Assembly: GCA_963816725.1 (NCBI GenBank)
Contig: CAWFMC010000010.1
Span: forward strand, 248,001-312,000
Direction of reading: 5' to 3'
Source: CAVSUB01 sp963816725
Lineage (GTDB): Bacteria > Acidobacteriota > Vicinamibacteria > Vicinamibacterales > 2-12-FULL-66-21
DNA: 64,000 bases
In this document: positions 7,421-16,597 of the stretch, piece after piece
Numbering within the stretch: the first letter of the stretch is position 1
Layout of the letters: every line of letters begins with the position of its first letter
Notes under the pieces: generated by a model
What the model was told of the DNA's origin: nothing
The model's database searches: none
What the model saw: only the letters and a program-made list of their open reading frames with translations
Translations under genes and position numbers: made by a program

Positions 7421-9976
7421 GTGCCCGACTACAAGCCCCAGTCTATCGAGCAGAAATGGCAGGACCGCTGGCGCAGCGAGCGGACCTTCGAGGTCACCGA
7501 GGATCCGGCCAAACCGAAGTTCTACTGCCTCGAGATGTTTGCCTATCCTTCGGGGCACGCGCACGTCGGGCACGTCCGCAACTACATGATCGGCGACGTG
7601 GTGGCTCGCATGAAGCGGATGCGCGGCTTCAACGTGCTGCATCCGTTCGGCTGGGACGCGTTCGGGCTGCCGGCCGAGAACGCCGCCATCAAGAACGGCA
7701 CCCATCCCGAGAAGTGGACGCTCGAGAACATCGCGCACATGAAGGGGCAGCTGCAGCGCCTGGGCATCAGCTACGCCTGGGAGCGCGAAATCGCCACCTG
7801 CCTGCCCGAGTACTACCGGTGGAACCAGTGGCTGTTCGTCAAGATGCTGGAACGCGATCTCGCGTACCGGCGCCGCTCGAACGTCAACTGGTGCCCGAGC
7901 TGCCAGACGGTGCTCGCCAACGAACAGGTGATCGACGGCGCCTGCTGGCGCTGCGGCACGCAGGTCGAGATCCGCGAGCTCGTGCAGTGGTTCTTCCGCA
8001 TCACCACGTACGCGGACGAACTGCTCGAGGGCATCGACCGCCTCCCCGAATGGCCCGACAAGGTCTTGACGATGCAGCGGAACTGGATCGGGCGATCGGA
8101 GGGTGCCCGGGTCACCTTCCCGCTCGTGCCGAGCCCTGCCGATCCCGCCGAGGGCGCGTCGTCCATCGACGTGTTCACGACGAGGATCGACACGATCTAC
8201 GGCGCCACGTTCCTGATCCTGGCGCCGGAGCATCCGCTCGTCCAGCAGTGGGTCCAGAGCAGTGAAGGGGACAGCTTCCGCGACAACCTGAAGCGGTTCC
8301 AGGCGCAGGATCGCACCGCGCGGCTGACCGGCGAGGTCGAGAAGGAAGGCTTCCCGACCGGCCGGTCCGTCATCAATCCGTTCACCAAGCAGCCGGTACC
8401 GGTGTGGGTCGCCAACTTCGTTCTCGTCGAGTACGGCACCGGCGCGGTCATGGGCGTCCCGGCGCACGATCAGCGTGACTTCGAGTTCGCGCGCAAGTAC
8501 GGCCTGCCCGTGACGGTCGTGGTGCAGCCCGACGGCGAGCGCCTGTCCGGCGAGACGCTGCAGGAGGCCTACAACGGCCCCGGCACGCTCGTGAACTCGG
8601 GCGAGTTCGACGGCCTGACCGCCGATGTTGCCATCACCAGGATGGCGGAGCACGCCGAGGCGCAGAAGATTGGCGAGCGCACCGTGCAGTTCCGGCTGAA
8701 GGACTGGGGCATCTCGCGCCAGCGCTATTGGGGCACGCCGATCCCGGTCGTCTATTGCGACAAGTGCGGCATGGTGCCGGTGCCGCCGGACGATCTGCCG
8801 GTCAAGCTGCCGGAGATCGCCAACTTCAGCGGCCGCGGTGACTCGCCGCTGGCGCAGATCCCCGAGTTCGTGAACACCACCTGTCCCGACTGCGACGGCC
8901 CGGCCCGCCGCGAGACGGACACGATGGACACGTTTGTCGACTCGTCCTGGTACTTCTACCGGTTCTGCGATCCCACCAACACCGACATGCCGTTCGATCC
9001 GGAGAAGGTCGGCTACTGGGGACCGGTCGACTTCTACAGCGGTGGCGTCGAGCACGCGATCCTGCACCTGATTTATTCGCGCTTCTTCTCGCGCGTGTTC
9101 CGTGACCTGGGGATGACGGCGATCGACGAGCCGTTCACGCGGCTGCTGACGCAGGGGATGGTGCTCAACGCGGGACAGGTCATGTCCAAGTCGAAGGGCA
9201 ACGTCGTCGATCCCGACGACATGATCGCGAAGTTCGGGGCGGACGCGCTGCGGCTGTACGTGATGTTCGTCGCGCCGCCGGAGAAGGAGATCGAGTGGAC
9301 CGACGCCGGCCTCGAGGGCAGCTGGCGCTTCCTGGCGCGCGTCTGGCGCATCGTCGATCAGCTGTGTGAGACCGTCGGCGGCCAGGGGATCCCCGGCCCG
9401 GGCGAGCTGCCGCTGACCGACGCGGAACGGGCCCTGCGCCGCAAGACGCACGAGACCATCCGCCGCGTCACGCTCGACCTGGATCCCCGTGTCCACCTGA
9501 ACACCGCGGTGTCGGCGCTGATGGAGCTGGTGAACGAGCTTTACGCCTACTGCGGCCGGAGCGAGTGCGTGCCGCTCGGACGCTCCCTCGATGACGAGGC
9601 CGATCTCCAGGTGTCGCCGGGCACCGTGTCGGTGCTGAAGGAGGCGATCGAAGCGCTGGTGCTGATGCTGTCGCCGTTCGCGCCGCACATGGCCGAAGAG
9701 TTGTGGGAGTCGCTCGGGCACGCCGGCGGCGTGACCGCGGCGGGCTGGCCGCAGTATCAGGAAGAGGTCGCGCGGGCCTCGGAAGTCACGGTGCCAGTGC
9801 AGATCAATGGCAAGGTGCGCGGCCGCCTGACGGTCGCGGCAGACATCGCGGAGGAGGAGCTGCGGCAGCTCGCGCTCAGCGATCCGCAGATGGCCAAATA
9901 CCTCGAGGGCAAGACCGTCCGCAAGGTGGTGATCGCCGGCGGAGCCTCGCGGCTGGTCAGCATCGTGGTGTCGTGA
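7421..9976 (+). CDS. leuS: leucyl-tRNA synthetase
   Basis: Class Ia synthetase charging tRNA-Leu, 851 residues, bacterial length. HIGH-type motif SGHAHVGHVRNY near residue 45. A zinc-binding segment has paired cysteines (NWCPSCQTVL, CWRCG, around 160-180). The CP1 editing domain includes the T-rich DVFTTRIDTIYG. KMSKS-type VMSKSKGNVVDPDD is near 588. The C-terminal anticodon domain ends with a VQINGKVRG motif. leuS-lptE-holA is the same order as in Escherichia coli (leuS-lptE-holA). Confidence 0.98.
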   Translation: MPDYKPQSIEQKWQDRWRSERTFEVTEDPAKPKFYCLEMFAYPSGHAHVGHVRNYMIGDVVARMKRMRGFNVLHPFGWDAFGLPAENAAIKNGTHPEKWTLENIAHMKGQLQRLGISYAWEREIATCLPEYYRWNQWLFVKMLERDLAYRRRSNVNWCPSCQTVLANEQVIDGACWRCGTQVEIRELVQWFFRITTYADELLEGIDRLPEWPDKVLTMQRNWIGRSEGARVTFPLVPSPADPAEGASSIDVFTTRIDTIYGATFLILAPEHPLVQQWVQSSEGDSFRDNLKRFQAQDRTARLTGEVEKEGFPTGRSVINPFTKQPVPVWVANFVLVEYGTGAVMGVPAHDQRDFEFARKYGLPVTVVVQPDGERLSGETLQEAYNGPGTLVNSGEFDGLTADVAITRMAEHAEAQKIGERTVQFRLKDWGISRQRYWGTPIPVVYCDKCGMVPVPPDDLPVKLPEIANFSGRGDSPLAQIPEFVNTTCPDCDGPARRETDTMDTFVDSSWYFYRFCDPTNTDMPFDPEKVGYWGPVDFYSGGVEHAILHLIYSRFFSRVFRDLGMTAIDEPFTRLLTQGMVLNAGQVMSKSKGNVVDPDDMIAKFGADALRLYVMFVAPPEKEIEWTDAGLEGSWRFLARVWRIVDQLCETVGGQGIPGPGELPLTDAERALRRKTHETIRRVTLDLDPRVHLNTAVSALMELVNELYAYCGRSECVPLGRSLDDEADLQVSPGTVSVLKEAIEALVLMLSPFAPHMAEELWESLGHAGGVTAAGWPQYQEEVARASEVTVPVQINGKVRGRLTVAADIAEEELRQLALSDPQMAKYLEGKTVRKVVIAGGASRLVSIVVS

Positions 9977-9978
9977 CC

Positions 9979-10512
9979 ATGGACCGCCGCCAGTTCCTCG
10001 TCGCCGGGCTTGCCGCGGTCTCGCTGCCGGCATGTGGCTACTCGCTCTCCGGGCGAGGCTCATTCCTGCCGGCATCGATCCGGATCATCGGCGTGCCGCT
10101 CTTCACCAACCTGACGAGCATCTATGAGATCGAGCGTCCGGTCACCGAACGCGTCCGCGCCGAGCTGATCGGCCGCGGTCGCTGGACCGTGAAGCCTGAC
10201 GCTGAGAACGTGGATGCGCTCCTGTCGGGTCAGATTGCCGCGGCGAATCTGACGCCCGCGGCGTTCAACGAGCAGCAGGCGGCGACGCGCCTGGTGCTGA
10301 CGCTCGTCGCCCGGCTCGAGCTGCGCGACGTCAAGGCCAACCGCGTGATCTGGAGTGCCCCGGGCATGCAGTTCAGCGAGCAGTACGAAGTCTCCACGGC
10401 CTCGAGTGCCGGGGATCCGAACGCCTTCCTGCGCCAGGACGTCAACGCGTTCGAACGCCTCTCCTCGGAGTTTGCCCGCGCCGTCGTCAGCGCGATGCTC
10501 GAAGCCTTCTGA
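9979..10512 (+). CDS. lptE: LPS-assembly lipoprotein LptE
   Basis: Outer-membrane lipoprotein that plugs the LptD barrel during lipopolysaccharide insertion. It has 177 residues. A signal peptide with Arg pair (MDRRQF) is followed by lipobox LPAC, with Cys19 as the lipidated residue and the family-typical CGYSLSGR right after it. The rest shows the LptE pattern IRIIGVPLFTNLT and the conserved drop to a C-terminal helix. The ATG at 9979 follows the leuS stop by two bases. Position between leuS and holA is the classical one and supports the assignment despite weak sequence conservation. Confidence 0.9.
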   Translation: MDRRQFLVAGLAAVSLPACGYSLSGRGSFLPASIRIIGVPLFTNLTSIYEIERPVTERVRAELIGRGRWTVKPDAENVDALLSGQIAAANLTPAAFNEQQAATRLVLTLVARLELRDVKANRVIWSAPGMQFSEQYEVSTASSAGDPNAFLRQDVNAFERLSSEFARAVVSAMLEAF

Positions 10513-11519
10513 TGGCCGTCTCGACCGTCGCCGCGGTGCGCAAGCAAATCGCGCAGCGGCGGCCCGATCCCCTCTATCTCATCGTCGGAGACGACGATGC
10601 CGAGACGTCACGGCTGGCGTCGGACCTGTCGTCGCTGGTCGACGAGGATCTGCGCGCCTTCAACGTGGAGCGGCTGTACGCCTCCGACAAGGTCGTCACG
10701 CCAACGTCGATCGCCGAATCGGCCCGGCTGCTGCCGATGATCGCCAGCCACCGGGTCGTCGTAGTGCTGCGCGCCGAGCGCATTCTCAAGCCCAAACGGC
10801 GCGGGAAGGCGGACGAGAGCCAGGCTCCGGCCGACGACGACGTTGGAGCCGTCGACGCCGACGCGCTCGAGGCGTACGTGAAGAAGCCGGAGCCGACGAC
10901 CGTCCTCGCGTTCGTCGCCGCCGACGTCGATCGCACGCGCCGCCTCTACAAGCAGCTGGTCAAGAGCGCGACGATCGTCGAGTGCTGGGGGCTGAAACCG
11001 CGCGATGCACGGGCCGACCCGCGGCAGGTCGCGCGCCAGGCAGAAGTCCTGGTGAAGCAGGCAGCGACCGACGCCGGGCGGCAGATCGAGCCCGCCGCAG
11101 CCCGGCTCGTCGCAGAAAGGGCCGGCACGGACATCGCCCGGCTGCGCGGCGACGTCGAAAAGCTGATGCTCTACTCGGCGGGCGCGGCCAGGATCTCGCT
11201 GGCGGATGCGAAGGAGGTCGTCAGCGCCGAGTCGTCGCAGGACGACTGGGCCGTCACCAACGCCATCTCACGCGGCGCGACCGCGGAGGCGCTGCGCGAG
11301 CTCGGCCTGGCGCTCGATTCGGGCGCGGTGCCCTTCATGATCCTCGGACAGCTTGGATGGTTCGTGCGCGAGAAGCTGGTGACGATCGACCCGCGGCGCG
11401 TCCGCACCGCGGTCGAGGCGCTGTTTCGGACCGACAGCGATATGAAAAGCTCCGGTGGCGATCCGCGCGTACAGCTCGAGCGGCTGGTCGTGGAGTTGTG
11501 CGGGAAAACGCGGAAGTGA
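10512..11519 (+). CDS. holA: DNA polymerase III subunit delta
   Basis: Clamp-loader subunit that opens the beta clamp, 335 residues. N-terminal AAA+-like fold with YLIVGDDDAE; the middle has TTVLAFVAADVDRTRRLYK and the helical C-terminal domain has DNAQ-like helices with QDDWAVTNAIS and FMILGQLGWFVREK. It overlaps the lptE stop by one base. A strong hairpin made of heptamers follows its stop, between it and the convergent rpsT. Confidence 0.94.
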   Translation: MAVSTVAAVRKQIAQRRPDPLYLIVGDDDAETSRLASDLSSLVDEDLRAFNVERLYASDKVVTPTSIAESARLLPMIASHRVVVVLRAERILKPKRRGKADESQAPADDDVGAVDADALEAYVKKPEPTTVLAFVAADVDRTRRLYKQLVKSATIVECWGLKPRDARADPRQVARQAEVLVKQAATDAGRQIEPAAARLVAERAGTDIARLRGDVEKLMLYSAGAARISLADAKEVVSAESSQDDWAVTNAISRGATAEALRELGLALDSGAVPFMILGQLGWFVREKLVTIDPRRVRTAVEALFRTDSDMKSSGGDPRVQLERLVVELCGKTRK

Positions 11520-11526
11520 GCGGGAC

Positions 11527-11556
11527 GCTGATAGCTGTCCGCTGACAGCCATCAGC
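11527..11556. repeat. heptamer array folding into a 13-bp-stem hairpin
   Basis: Four 7-bp words beginning GCTG/GCCA lie between the convergent holA and rpsT genes. As a whole they form an inverted repeat: GCTGATAGCTGTC (11527-11539), loop CGCT, GACAGCCATCAGC (11544-11556), with one mismatch. It is well placed as a bidirectional terminator, but neither strand has a U-run after the stem. Confidence 0.6.
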
Positions 11557-11573
11557 GCCGGCGACGAAGCGAT

Positions 11574-11861
11574 CTACGCCGTTGCGGCGGGGGCGGCGGC
11601 CGACTTGCGGGCGACGCGGGCCACGAGGCGCGATTTGTAGCGGGCAGCCGTGTTGCGGTGAATCAGGCCCTTGCCGGCCATCTTGTCGACCAGCGATACG
11701 GTCTTCCGAAGGGCACCCTTCAGGTCGTCCGACGTGCCGGCGTCGATCGCCGCGCGAATGTCGCGGAGCGCGCCGCGAAGGCGGGTACGAAGCTGACGGT
11801 TGTGCTCACGCCGCTTGACGTTCTGACGATGCGCTTTCAGCGCGGATTCATGACTGGCCAC
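11574..11861 (-). CDS. rpsT: 30S ribosomal protein S20
   Basis: Primary 16S rRNA-binding protein, 95 residues, three-helix bundle rich in Lys/Arg. The start is taken as the GTG at 11861, giving ASHESALKAHRQNVKRREHN, which matches the usual S20 opening; a longer frame to 11951 adds non-homologous residues. The MAGKGLIHRNTAARYKSRL block is diagnostic. It is transcribed toward holA. A -10 box lies about 100 bp upstream, implying a long leader where S20 autoregulation could act (inferred). Confidence 0.95.
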   Translation of the reverse strand: MASHESALKAHRQNVKRREHNRQLRTRLRGALRDIRAAIDAGTSDDLKGALRKTVSLVDKMAGKGLIHRNTAARYKSRLVARVARKSAAAPAATA

Positions 11862-11958
11862 AGTTGCTCGATCCTTGGTGCTGAACTCCGGGCGACGTGC
11901 CCTGGAGAGAATGCGAAAAGCGGCGCCGCAACCCTTCTGGGAGCGCCACAAACTCGTG

Positions 11959-11967
11959 ATTATAGCA
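11959..11967 (-). promoter_or_regulatory. extended -10 promoter of rpsT
   Basis: On the minus strand the sequence reads TGC-TATAAT, a perfect -10 hexamer with the TG of an extended -10. No good -35 is visible at 16-19 bp, which is tolerated with an extended -10. The predicted start is near 11952, leaving about 90 nt of leader before the S20 start codon. Confidence 0.55.
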
Positions 11968-12017
11968 CAGCGTAGAACGACGCTGACCGGCTCGACCGAG
12001 CTCTAATCTTCACTGTG

Positions 12018-12038
12018 CATCTGCCATCTGCCATCCGT
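12018..12038. repeat. heptamer array, unit CATCTGC
   Basis: Three 7-bp words (two exact CATCTGC and one CATCCGT) lie at the very end of the S4-domain gene. The last word includes the final base of that gene's stop codon. A short member of the window-wide heptamer set. Confidence 0.55.
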
Positions 12039-12427
12039 CAGTCCTGTCCCTTGAGACGGCGGATCTCGCGCCGCTGGCGCTTGTCTGGCGCGCCGGTGGG
12101 GGCCGCACGCAGCAAGGGACGCATCAGCCGGGCGACCTGCCGTGCTTCCACCTCCTCGGGGGTCGGTGGCGGCGTCACGTCTTCATACAGCTTGCGGGCC
12201 TCCGCTTTGGCGATGTGCTTGTCCGCCAACCCTTTGACGACGACCTTCTGGCGGCGGCCCATGGGCCGCCGGATCGACAGCACGTCGCCCGGCCGGACAT
12301 CACGGTGCGGCTTGGCGGGTTGGTCGTTCACGTCGACCTTGCCGTTCTTGCAGGCGGCCTGGGCTTCCGAGCGGGTCCGGAAGAGGCATGCGACGTCCAG
12401 CCAGACGTCGAGCCGGAGAGAGTCCAC
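12038..12427 (-). CDS. S4-domain RNA-binding protein, Hsp15/RqcP-like
   Basis: 129-residue protein with an N-terminal S4 domain (residues 3-65: LRLDVWLDVACLFRTRSEAQ, then KVDVNDQPAKPHRDVRPGD). This resembles Hsp15/RqcP, which bind stalled 50S subunits carrying peptidyl-tRNA. The tail from about 66 is basic and charged, ending DKRQRREIRRLKGQD. GTG start. It begins 19 bp after the transglycosylase stop and is probably cotranscribed with it. The rescue role is by family only. Confidence 0.8.
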   Translation of the reverse strand: MDSLRLDVWLDVACLFRTRSEAQAACKNGKVDVNDQPAKPHRDVRPGDVLSIRRPMGRRQKVVVKGLADKHIAKAEARKLYEDVTPPPTPEEVEARQVARLMRPLLRAAPTGAPDKRQRREIRRLKGQD

Positions 12428-12446
12428 CAGGAAATTGTAAAGGGAA

Positions 12447-13163
12447 TCAGCGGCGGGCGGCCGAGTCGATCGCCTCGGCGCCGGGTGCGCTGACGTTCGA
12501 GTACTTCACGATCTCGCGGCCGTCCACGACTTGTACCGTGCGATACATCCGGAACGGCGCGGGCGCGGGCGGCGCGGCCGCCTTCAGCGAGCTGGTGATG
12601 CGGCCGACGTAGCTTCGCGTCTCCCGATAGGGCGGGACGGCGTTCCCGTATTTCTCGACGGCGCCCGGTCCGGCGTTGTAAGCGGCGAGCGCCAGTTCCT
12701 CGTCGCCGTTGTAGCGGGTCAGTAGCGTGCGAAGGTAGGCGACGCCGCCGCGGATGTTCTCGTGCGGATCGTAGGCGTCCACGACACCGTACTCGGCCGC
12801 GGTCGCCGGCATCAGCTGCATCAAGCCCATCGCGCCCTTGACCGAGCGCGCGTTCGGGTTGAACGCCGATTCGGCCTGGATGACGGCGCGGACCAGCTCT
12901 GGCCGGACCCGCTCCGCCGCGGCATGCCGTTCGATCGCCTCGTCGTAGGCCGCGCCCCGGCCGCTCGTCGCGGCGCGCGTGGAGCGGACCGAGCTCGTCG
13001 TGCCGACCGCGAACGTGCGCGCCGACGGATCCTTCGGCCGATCGGACAGGACGGTGTTGCCGGACGCGTCCTTCCACATGTAGATCTGCGCGCTGGCGGT
13101 AGCGGGCAGGAGTGCCACCAGCGAAAGGGCAGTGAGGGCGAGCGTGAGAGCTCTGGACAACAT
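12447..13163 (-). CDS. lytic transglycosylase, SLT domain with DUF4124-like N-terminus
   Basis: Periplasmic murein-degrading enzyme that cleaves glycan strands with 1,6-anhydro ring formation. The start at 13163 gives a clean signal peptide (MLSRALTLALTALSL, cleavage after ATASA near residue 25); a start at 13205 would add a polar leader. Residues about 26-50 (QIYMWKDASGNTVLSDRP) look like a DUF4124 segment. The SLT domain follows: catalytic Glu in IQAESAFNPNARS, then KGAMGLMQLMPATA, GGVAYLRTLLTRYNG and ALAAYNAGPGAVEKYG. 238 residues. Confidence 0.9.
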   Translation of the reverse strand: MLSRALTLALTALSLVALLPATASAQIYMWKDASGNTVLSDRPKDPSARTFAVGTTSSVRSTRAATSGRGAAYDEAIERHAAAERVRPELVRAVIQAESAFNPNARSVKGAMGLMQLMPATAAEYGVVDAYDPHENIRGGVAYLRTLLTRYNGDEELALAAYNAGPGAVEKYGNAVPPYRETRSYVGRITSSLKAAAPPAPAPFRMYRTVQVVDGREIVKYSNVSAPGAEAIDSAARR

Positions 13164-13295
13164 AGGAGAGACGGGACCGGCTCGATCCCGTTCTCCCATG
13201 CGCAAAGGCAGTGCCGCGCAGGATCAACGACTTAGCCGATGATGCCGGCCAGGGCTGTTACGAAATCGAGCGCAGGATCCGAATTCCGGCGCTCC

Positions 13296-15992
13296 TCAGG
13301 CGATCAGTTTCTGCAACACTGCGGGCACCGCGGCGAGGAGCTCGTCGATCTTCGACGCGTCCTTGCCGCCGGCTTCGGCGAAGTCCGGACGGCCGCCGCC
13401 GCCGCCCCCGACGATCGGCGCCAGCTCGCGGACGATCTTACCGGCCTGGACGCGGCCGGTCAGGTCCTTGCTCACCGAGACGACGACCGTGACCTTGCCG
13501 TCGCTCGCCGAGGCGAGGACGACGACACCGCTGCCGAGACGATCGCGGAGCGAGTCCGAGAGACCGCGCAGCGCACCTTTCTCGAGCCCGTCGGCGCGTT
13601 GTGCGGCGACCTTGATCCCCTGTACCTCCAGCGGCGCGGCGGCCTCCGCCGGCCGTCCGCCGCCCGAGAGCGCCAGTTTCATCTTGAGCTGATCGACTTC
13701 ACGTCCGAGGCGCTTGGCGTCAGCCTGGAGACGCTGGACCGCGTCGGCCGCCTGGCCGGCGGTCGTGTTCAGCGAGCGCAGCAGCGCGTCGAGAGTCGCG
13801 CGCTGCTCCTGGATGCGCGCCACCGCGCCGAGTCCGGTCAACGCCTCGATGCGGCGCACGCCGGCGGCAACGCCGCTCTCTTCGACGATCACGAACGTGC
13901 CGATGTCGCCCGTCGCGTGCACGTGCGTCCCGCCGCACAGCTCGACGCTGAAGCCCGGCACCGACACGACGCGCACCCTGTCGCCGTACTTCTCCCCGAA
14001 CAGGGCCATCGCGCCGGCGGCGATCGCCGCCTCCGTCGCGCGAACTTCGGTCTGGACCGGGGTGTTGCGGACGATCTGCGCGTTGACGATCGTTTCGATC
14101 TCGTCGATCTGCGCCGGCGTCAACGCGGCGAAGTGGACGAAGTCGAAGCGGAGCCGCTCCGGCGCGACCAGCGAGCCGGCCTGCTTGACGTGCCCGCCGA
14201 GCACCTCGCGCAGCGCCGCGTGCAGCAAGTGCGTGGCCGTGTGATTGCGCCGGGTCGCGTCACGCACCGCGTCGGTGACTTCGGCGGTAACGATTTCTCC
14301 GGCGCGGAGCGCGCCGCGCTCGACCCGGATCTGGTGCAGCCGTGGACGTCCCGGCTGGCGGATCATGCGCTCGACGACGGCTTCGGAGTCGGCCCCGACC
14401 AGCCGCCCCGTGTCTGATACCTGACCGCCCGCCTCGACGTAGAACGGTGTCCGCGCCAGCGAGGCGTAGCCGGTGGCGCCCGACGGCAGCGACTCGACTT
14501 CGGCGCCATGGCTATCGAAGAGCGCCACGACTGGCGTACCCGTGACGCGGGTCGCATCGTATCCGGCGAAATCGTCGGCCGTCGCCGCGAGCGTCCGCTC
14601 GAGCGCGGGGCTCATCGACAGCGAGAGCGACCGGTCGCCACCCTTGAACGTGCTGCCGGCGCGCGCCTTCACCCGCTGGCCTTCCATCGCGCGCTCGAAG
14701 CCTTCGCGGTCGATGGCGATCTGCCGTTGACCGGCGAGATCCTCCATGAAGTCGAAGGGGACCCCGAGGGAGTCGTAGAGCCGGAACGCCTCATCACCGG
14801 GCACGGCGGTACCGGCCGCAGCGGCGCGATCCAGGACCTCCTCGAGACGCGGGAGTCCGGCGGTCAGGACGGCGTCGAACCGATCCTCCTCGCTGCGCAC
14901 GACCTTCACGATCGCGTCGTGATTGCGCCGCAGCTCGGGATACGCCTCTTCCATCTCGGAGACCACGACCCCGACCAGGTCGTGGAGAATCGGCTGCGTG
15001 AACCCGAGCTTCTTGCCGTGACGCATCGCCCGACGCATGATCTTGCGCAGCACGTAGCCGCGCCATTCGTTCGACGGCACGACGCCGTCGGCGATCAGGA
15101 AGGTCATCGCGCGCAGGTGATCGGCGATCACCCGCATCGACACGTCACCGGGATCATCGAGGCTGGCGCCGTACTTGCGTCCAGCGCGCTGGCCAATCGC
15201 GTCGAGGATCGGCGTGAACAGGTCGGTGTCGTAGTTGGAGAGCTTGCCCTGAATCACCGCGGTGATCCGCTCCAGGCCCATCCCGGTGTCGATCGACGGC
15301 GCCGGCAGCGGCTTCAAAGCGCCGTCCGGCTGCCGGTCGAACTCCATGAACACGTTGTTCCAGACTTCGACGAAACGATCGCAGCTGCAGTCGAGGCCAC
15401 GGCAGAGACGGCCCTGCTTTTCTTCGTCGCACGGGAACGCGTCACCGCGATGGAAGTGGATCTCCGAACAGCGTCCGCACGGGCCGGTCTCGCCCATCGC
15501 CCAGAAGTTCTCGGCCAGCCCGAGCTCGGTGATCCGCGCCGCCGGGACCAGCTTCGTCCAGATCGTGTAGGCCTCCTCGTCGCGCGGGATGCCCGCCTCA
15601 CCCTTGAAGATGGTCGGATAGAGCTGGTCCGCCGGCAACTGCCACACCGTCGTCAACAGGTCCCACGCGAACGGGATCGCTTCCTTCTTGAAGTAGTCCC
15701 CGAACGAGAAGTTGCCGAGCATCTCGAAGAAGGTGTGGTGCCGCAGCGACGGCCCCACGTTGTCCAGATCGTTGTGCTTGCCGCTCACGCGCATGCACTT
15801 CTGCGATGTCGTGGCCCGCGTGTAGGCTCGCTTCTCCCGGCCGAGGAACGTGTCCTTGAACTGGTTCATCCCGGCGTTGGTGAAAAGCAGCGTGGGATCG
15901 TCGCCCGGGACGAGCGACGAACTGGGCACGATGGTGTGTCCGTTCCGCTGAAAATATTCGAGGAAGCCGCGCCGGATCTCGCGTGAGTGCAT
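13296..15992 (-). CDS. alaS: alanyl-tRNA synthetase
   Basis: Class II synthetase for tRNA-Ala with editing, 898 residues, full bacterial length. It opens with MHSREIRRGFLEYFQRNGH. The catalytic core carries LLFTNAGMNQFKD and RATTSQKCMR. The editing domain zinc ligands are HTATHLLHAAL and CGGTHVHATGDIG. The C-terminal DHHA1/C-Ala part is Gly-rich (GGGGGRPDFAEAGG). recX lies just upstream on the same strand, a common pairing with alaS. Confidence 0.98.
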   Translation of the reverse strand: MHSREIRRGFLEYFQRNGHTIVPSSSLVPGDDPTLLFTNAGMNQFKDTFLGREKRAYTRATTSQKCMRVSGKHNDLDNVGPSLRHHTFFEMLGNFSFGDYFKKEAIPFAWDLLTTVWQLPADQLYPTIFKGEAGIPRDEEAYTIWTKLVPAARITELGLAENFWAMGETGPCGRCSEIHFHRGDAFPCDEEKQGRLCRGLDCSCDRFVEVWNNVFMEFDRQPDGALKPLPAPSIDTGMGLERITAVIQGKLSNYDTDLFTPILDAIGQRAGRKYGASLDDPGDVSMRVIADHLRAMTFLIADGVVPSNEWRGYVLRKIMRRAMRHGKKLGFTQPILHDLVGVVVSEMEEAYPELRRNHDAIVKVVRSEEDRFDAVLTAGLPRLEEVLDRAAAAGTAVPGDEAFRLYDSLGVPFDFMEDLAGQRQIAIDREGFERAMEGQRVKARAGSTFKGGDRSLSLSMSPALERTLAATADDFAGYDATRVTGTPVVALFDSHGAEVESLPSGATGYASLARTPFYVEAGGQVSDTGRLVGADSEAVVERMIRQPGRPRLHQIRVERGALRAGEIVTAEVTDAVRDATRRNHTATHLLHAALREVLGGHVKQAGSLVAPERLRFDFVHFAALTPAQIDEIETIVNAQIVRNTPVQTEVRATEAAIAAGAMALFGEKYGDRVRVVSVPGFSVELCGGTHVHATGDIGTFVIVEESGVAAGVRRIEALTGLGAVARIQEQRATLDALLRSLNTTAGQAADAVQRLQADAKRLGREVDQLKMKLALSGGGRPAEAAAPLEVQGIKVAAQRADGLEKGALRGLSDSLRDRLGSGVVVLASASDGKVTVVVSVSKDLTGRVQAGKIVRELAPIVGGGGGGRPDFAEAGGKDASKIDELLAAVPAVLQKLIA

Positions 15993-16034
15993 AACTCTTG
16001 ATTTTACGACAGGAGGGGGTGGGAATCGGGTCCC

Positions 16035-16072
16035 GGCGGTCGGCGGTCGGCGCTGGGGGGTTCAAGGTTCCT
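16035..16072. repeat. heptamer array, units GGCGGTC then GGTTCAA
   Basis: In the recX-alaS gap, two exact GGCGGTC copies and a variant (16035-16055) are followed by a GGTTCAA/GGTTCCT pair. The second word is the same one that dominates the arrays near 25.9, 37.7 and 43.1 kb, which links the loci into one family. Confidence 0.6.
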
Positions 16073-16111
16073 GCAGCCGGATGGTTAGGATCTTCGAAGC
16101 GGGCGAAGCGG

Positions 16112-16597
16112 CTACTCTTCGTCGACACTCCTGGTGCCGCTCCGCAGCTTGCGCAACGCGGCCATGACCGCGGCGGGCGTGAAGCCCTGGCGCATCAGGT
16201 ATTGGTAAAGCCGGGCCGACTCGGCGCGGTCTTTCACGGTGGTGCGGCCGCGCAGGCGCTTCTGGATGGCGCGGGCGACCATTGCGCGCTCGTCGGCGTC
16301 GCCGAACACCTCGGCCAGCGCCGCCGCGGCGACGTCACGCGGGATGCCCTTGTCGTTCAGCTCGCGCTGGACCCGCAGCCGCCCGCGTCCCTTGATGTTC
16401 ACGGCCGTCCGCGCGTAGGCCCGCGCCACTCGCGCGTCGTCGAGCCCGCCGGTCTCGAGCAGATGCGCAATCGCCGCGTCGACGTCCTCTGCGGGGTGGT
16501 CCTTGTCGAGCAGCCGCTGCCGGCATTCGTCGACCGAGAGCTCGCGCCGGGCGAGGAGGTGGAGCGCGTCGAGGTAGGCCGACCGGCGGTCAGGCAC
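16112..16597 (-). CDS. recX: regulatory protein RecX
   Basis: Small helical protein that binds RecA filaments and limits recombinase activity. It has 161 residues when read from the GTG at 16597, which overlaps the pilT stop by 8 bp. A longer frame inside pilT gives low-complexity sequence. RecX repeats are visible: AYLDALHLLARRELSVDECRQRL, LDDARVARAYARTAVNIKGRG, RVQRELNDKGI and LYQYLMRQGFTPAAV. No recA is in the window. It precedes alaS on the same strand. Confidence 0.9.
   Translation of the reverse strand: MPDRRSAYLDALHLLARRELSVDECRQRLLDKDHPAEDVDAAIAHLLETGGLDDARVARAYARTAVNIKGRGRLRVQRELNDKGIPRDVAAAALAEVFGDADERAMVARAIQKRLRGRTTVKDRAESARLYQYLMRQGFTPAAVMAALRKLRSGTRSVDEE

Noticed and set aside
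7163..10075. 970-codon open frame antisense to leuS
   Set aside because: Shadow of the codon pattern of a high-GC gene; Arg/His/Leu-rich translation with no family, against a certain leuS on the other strand.
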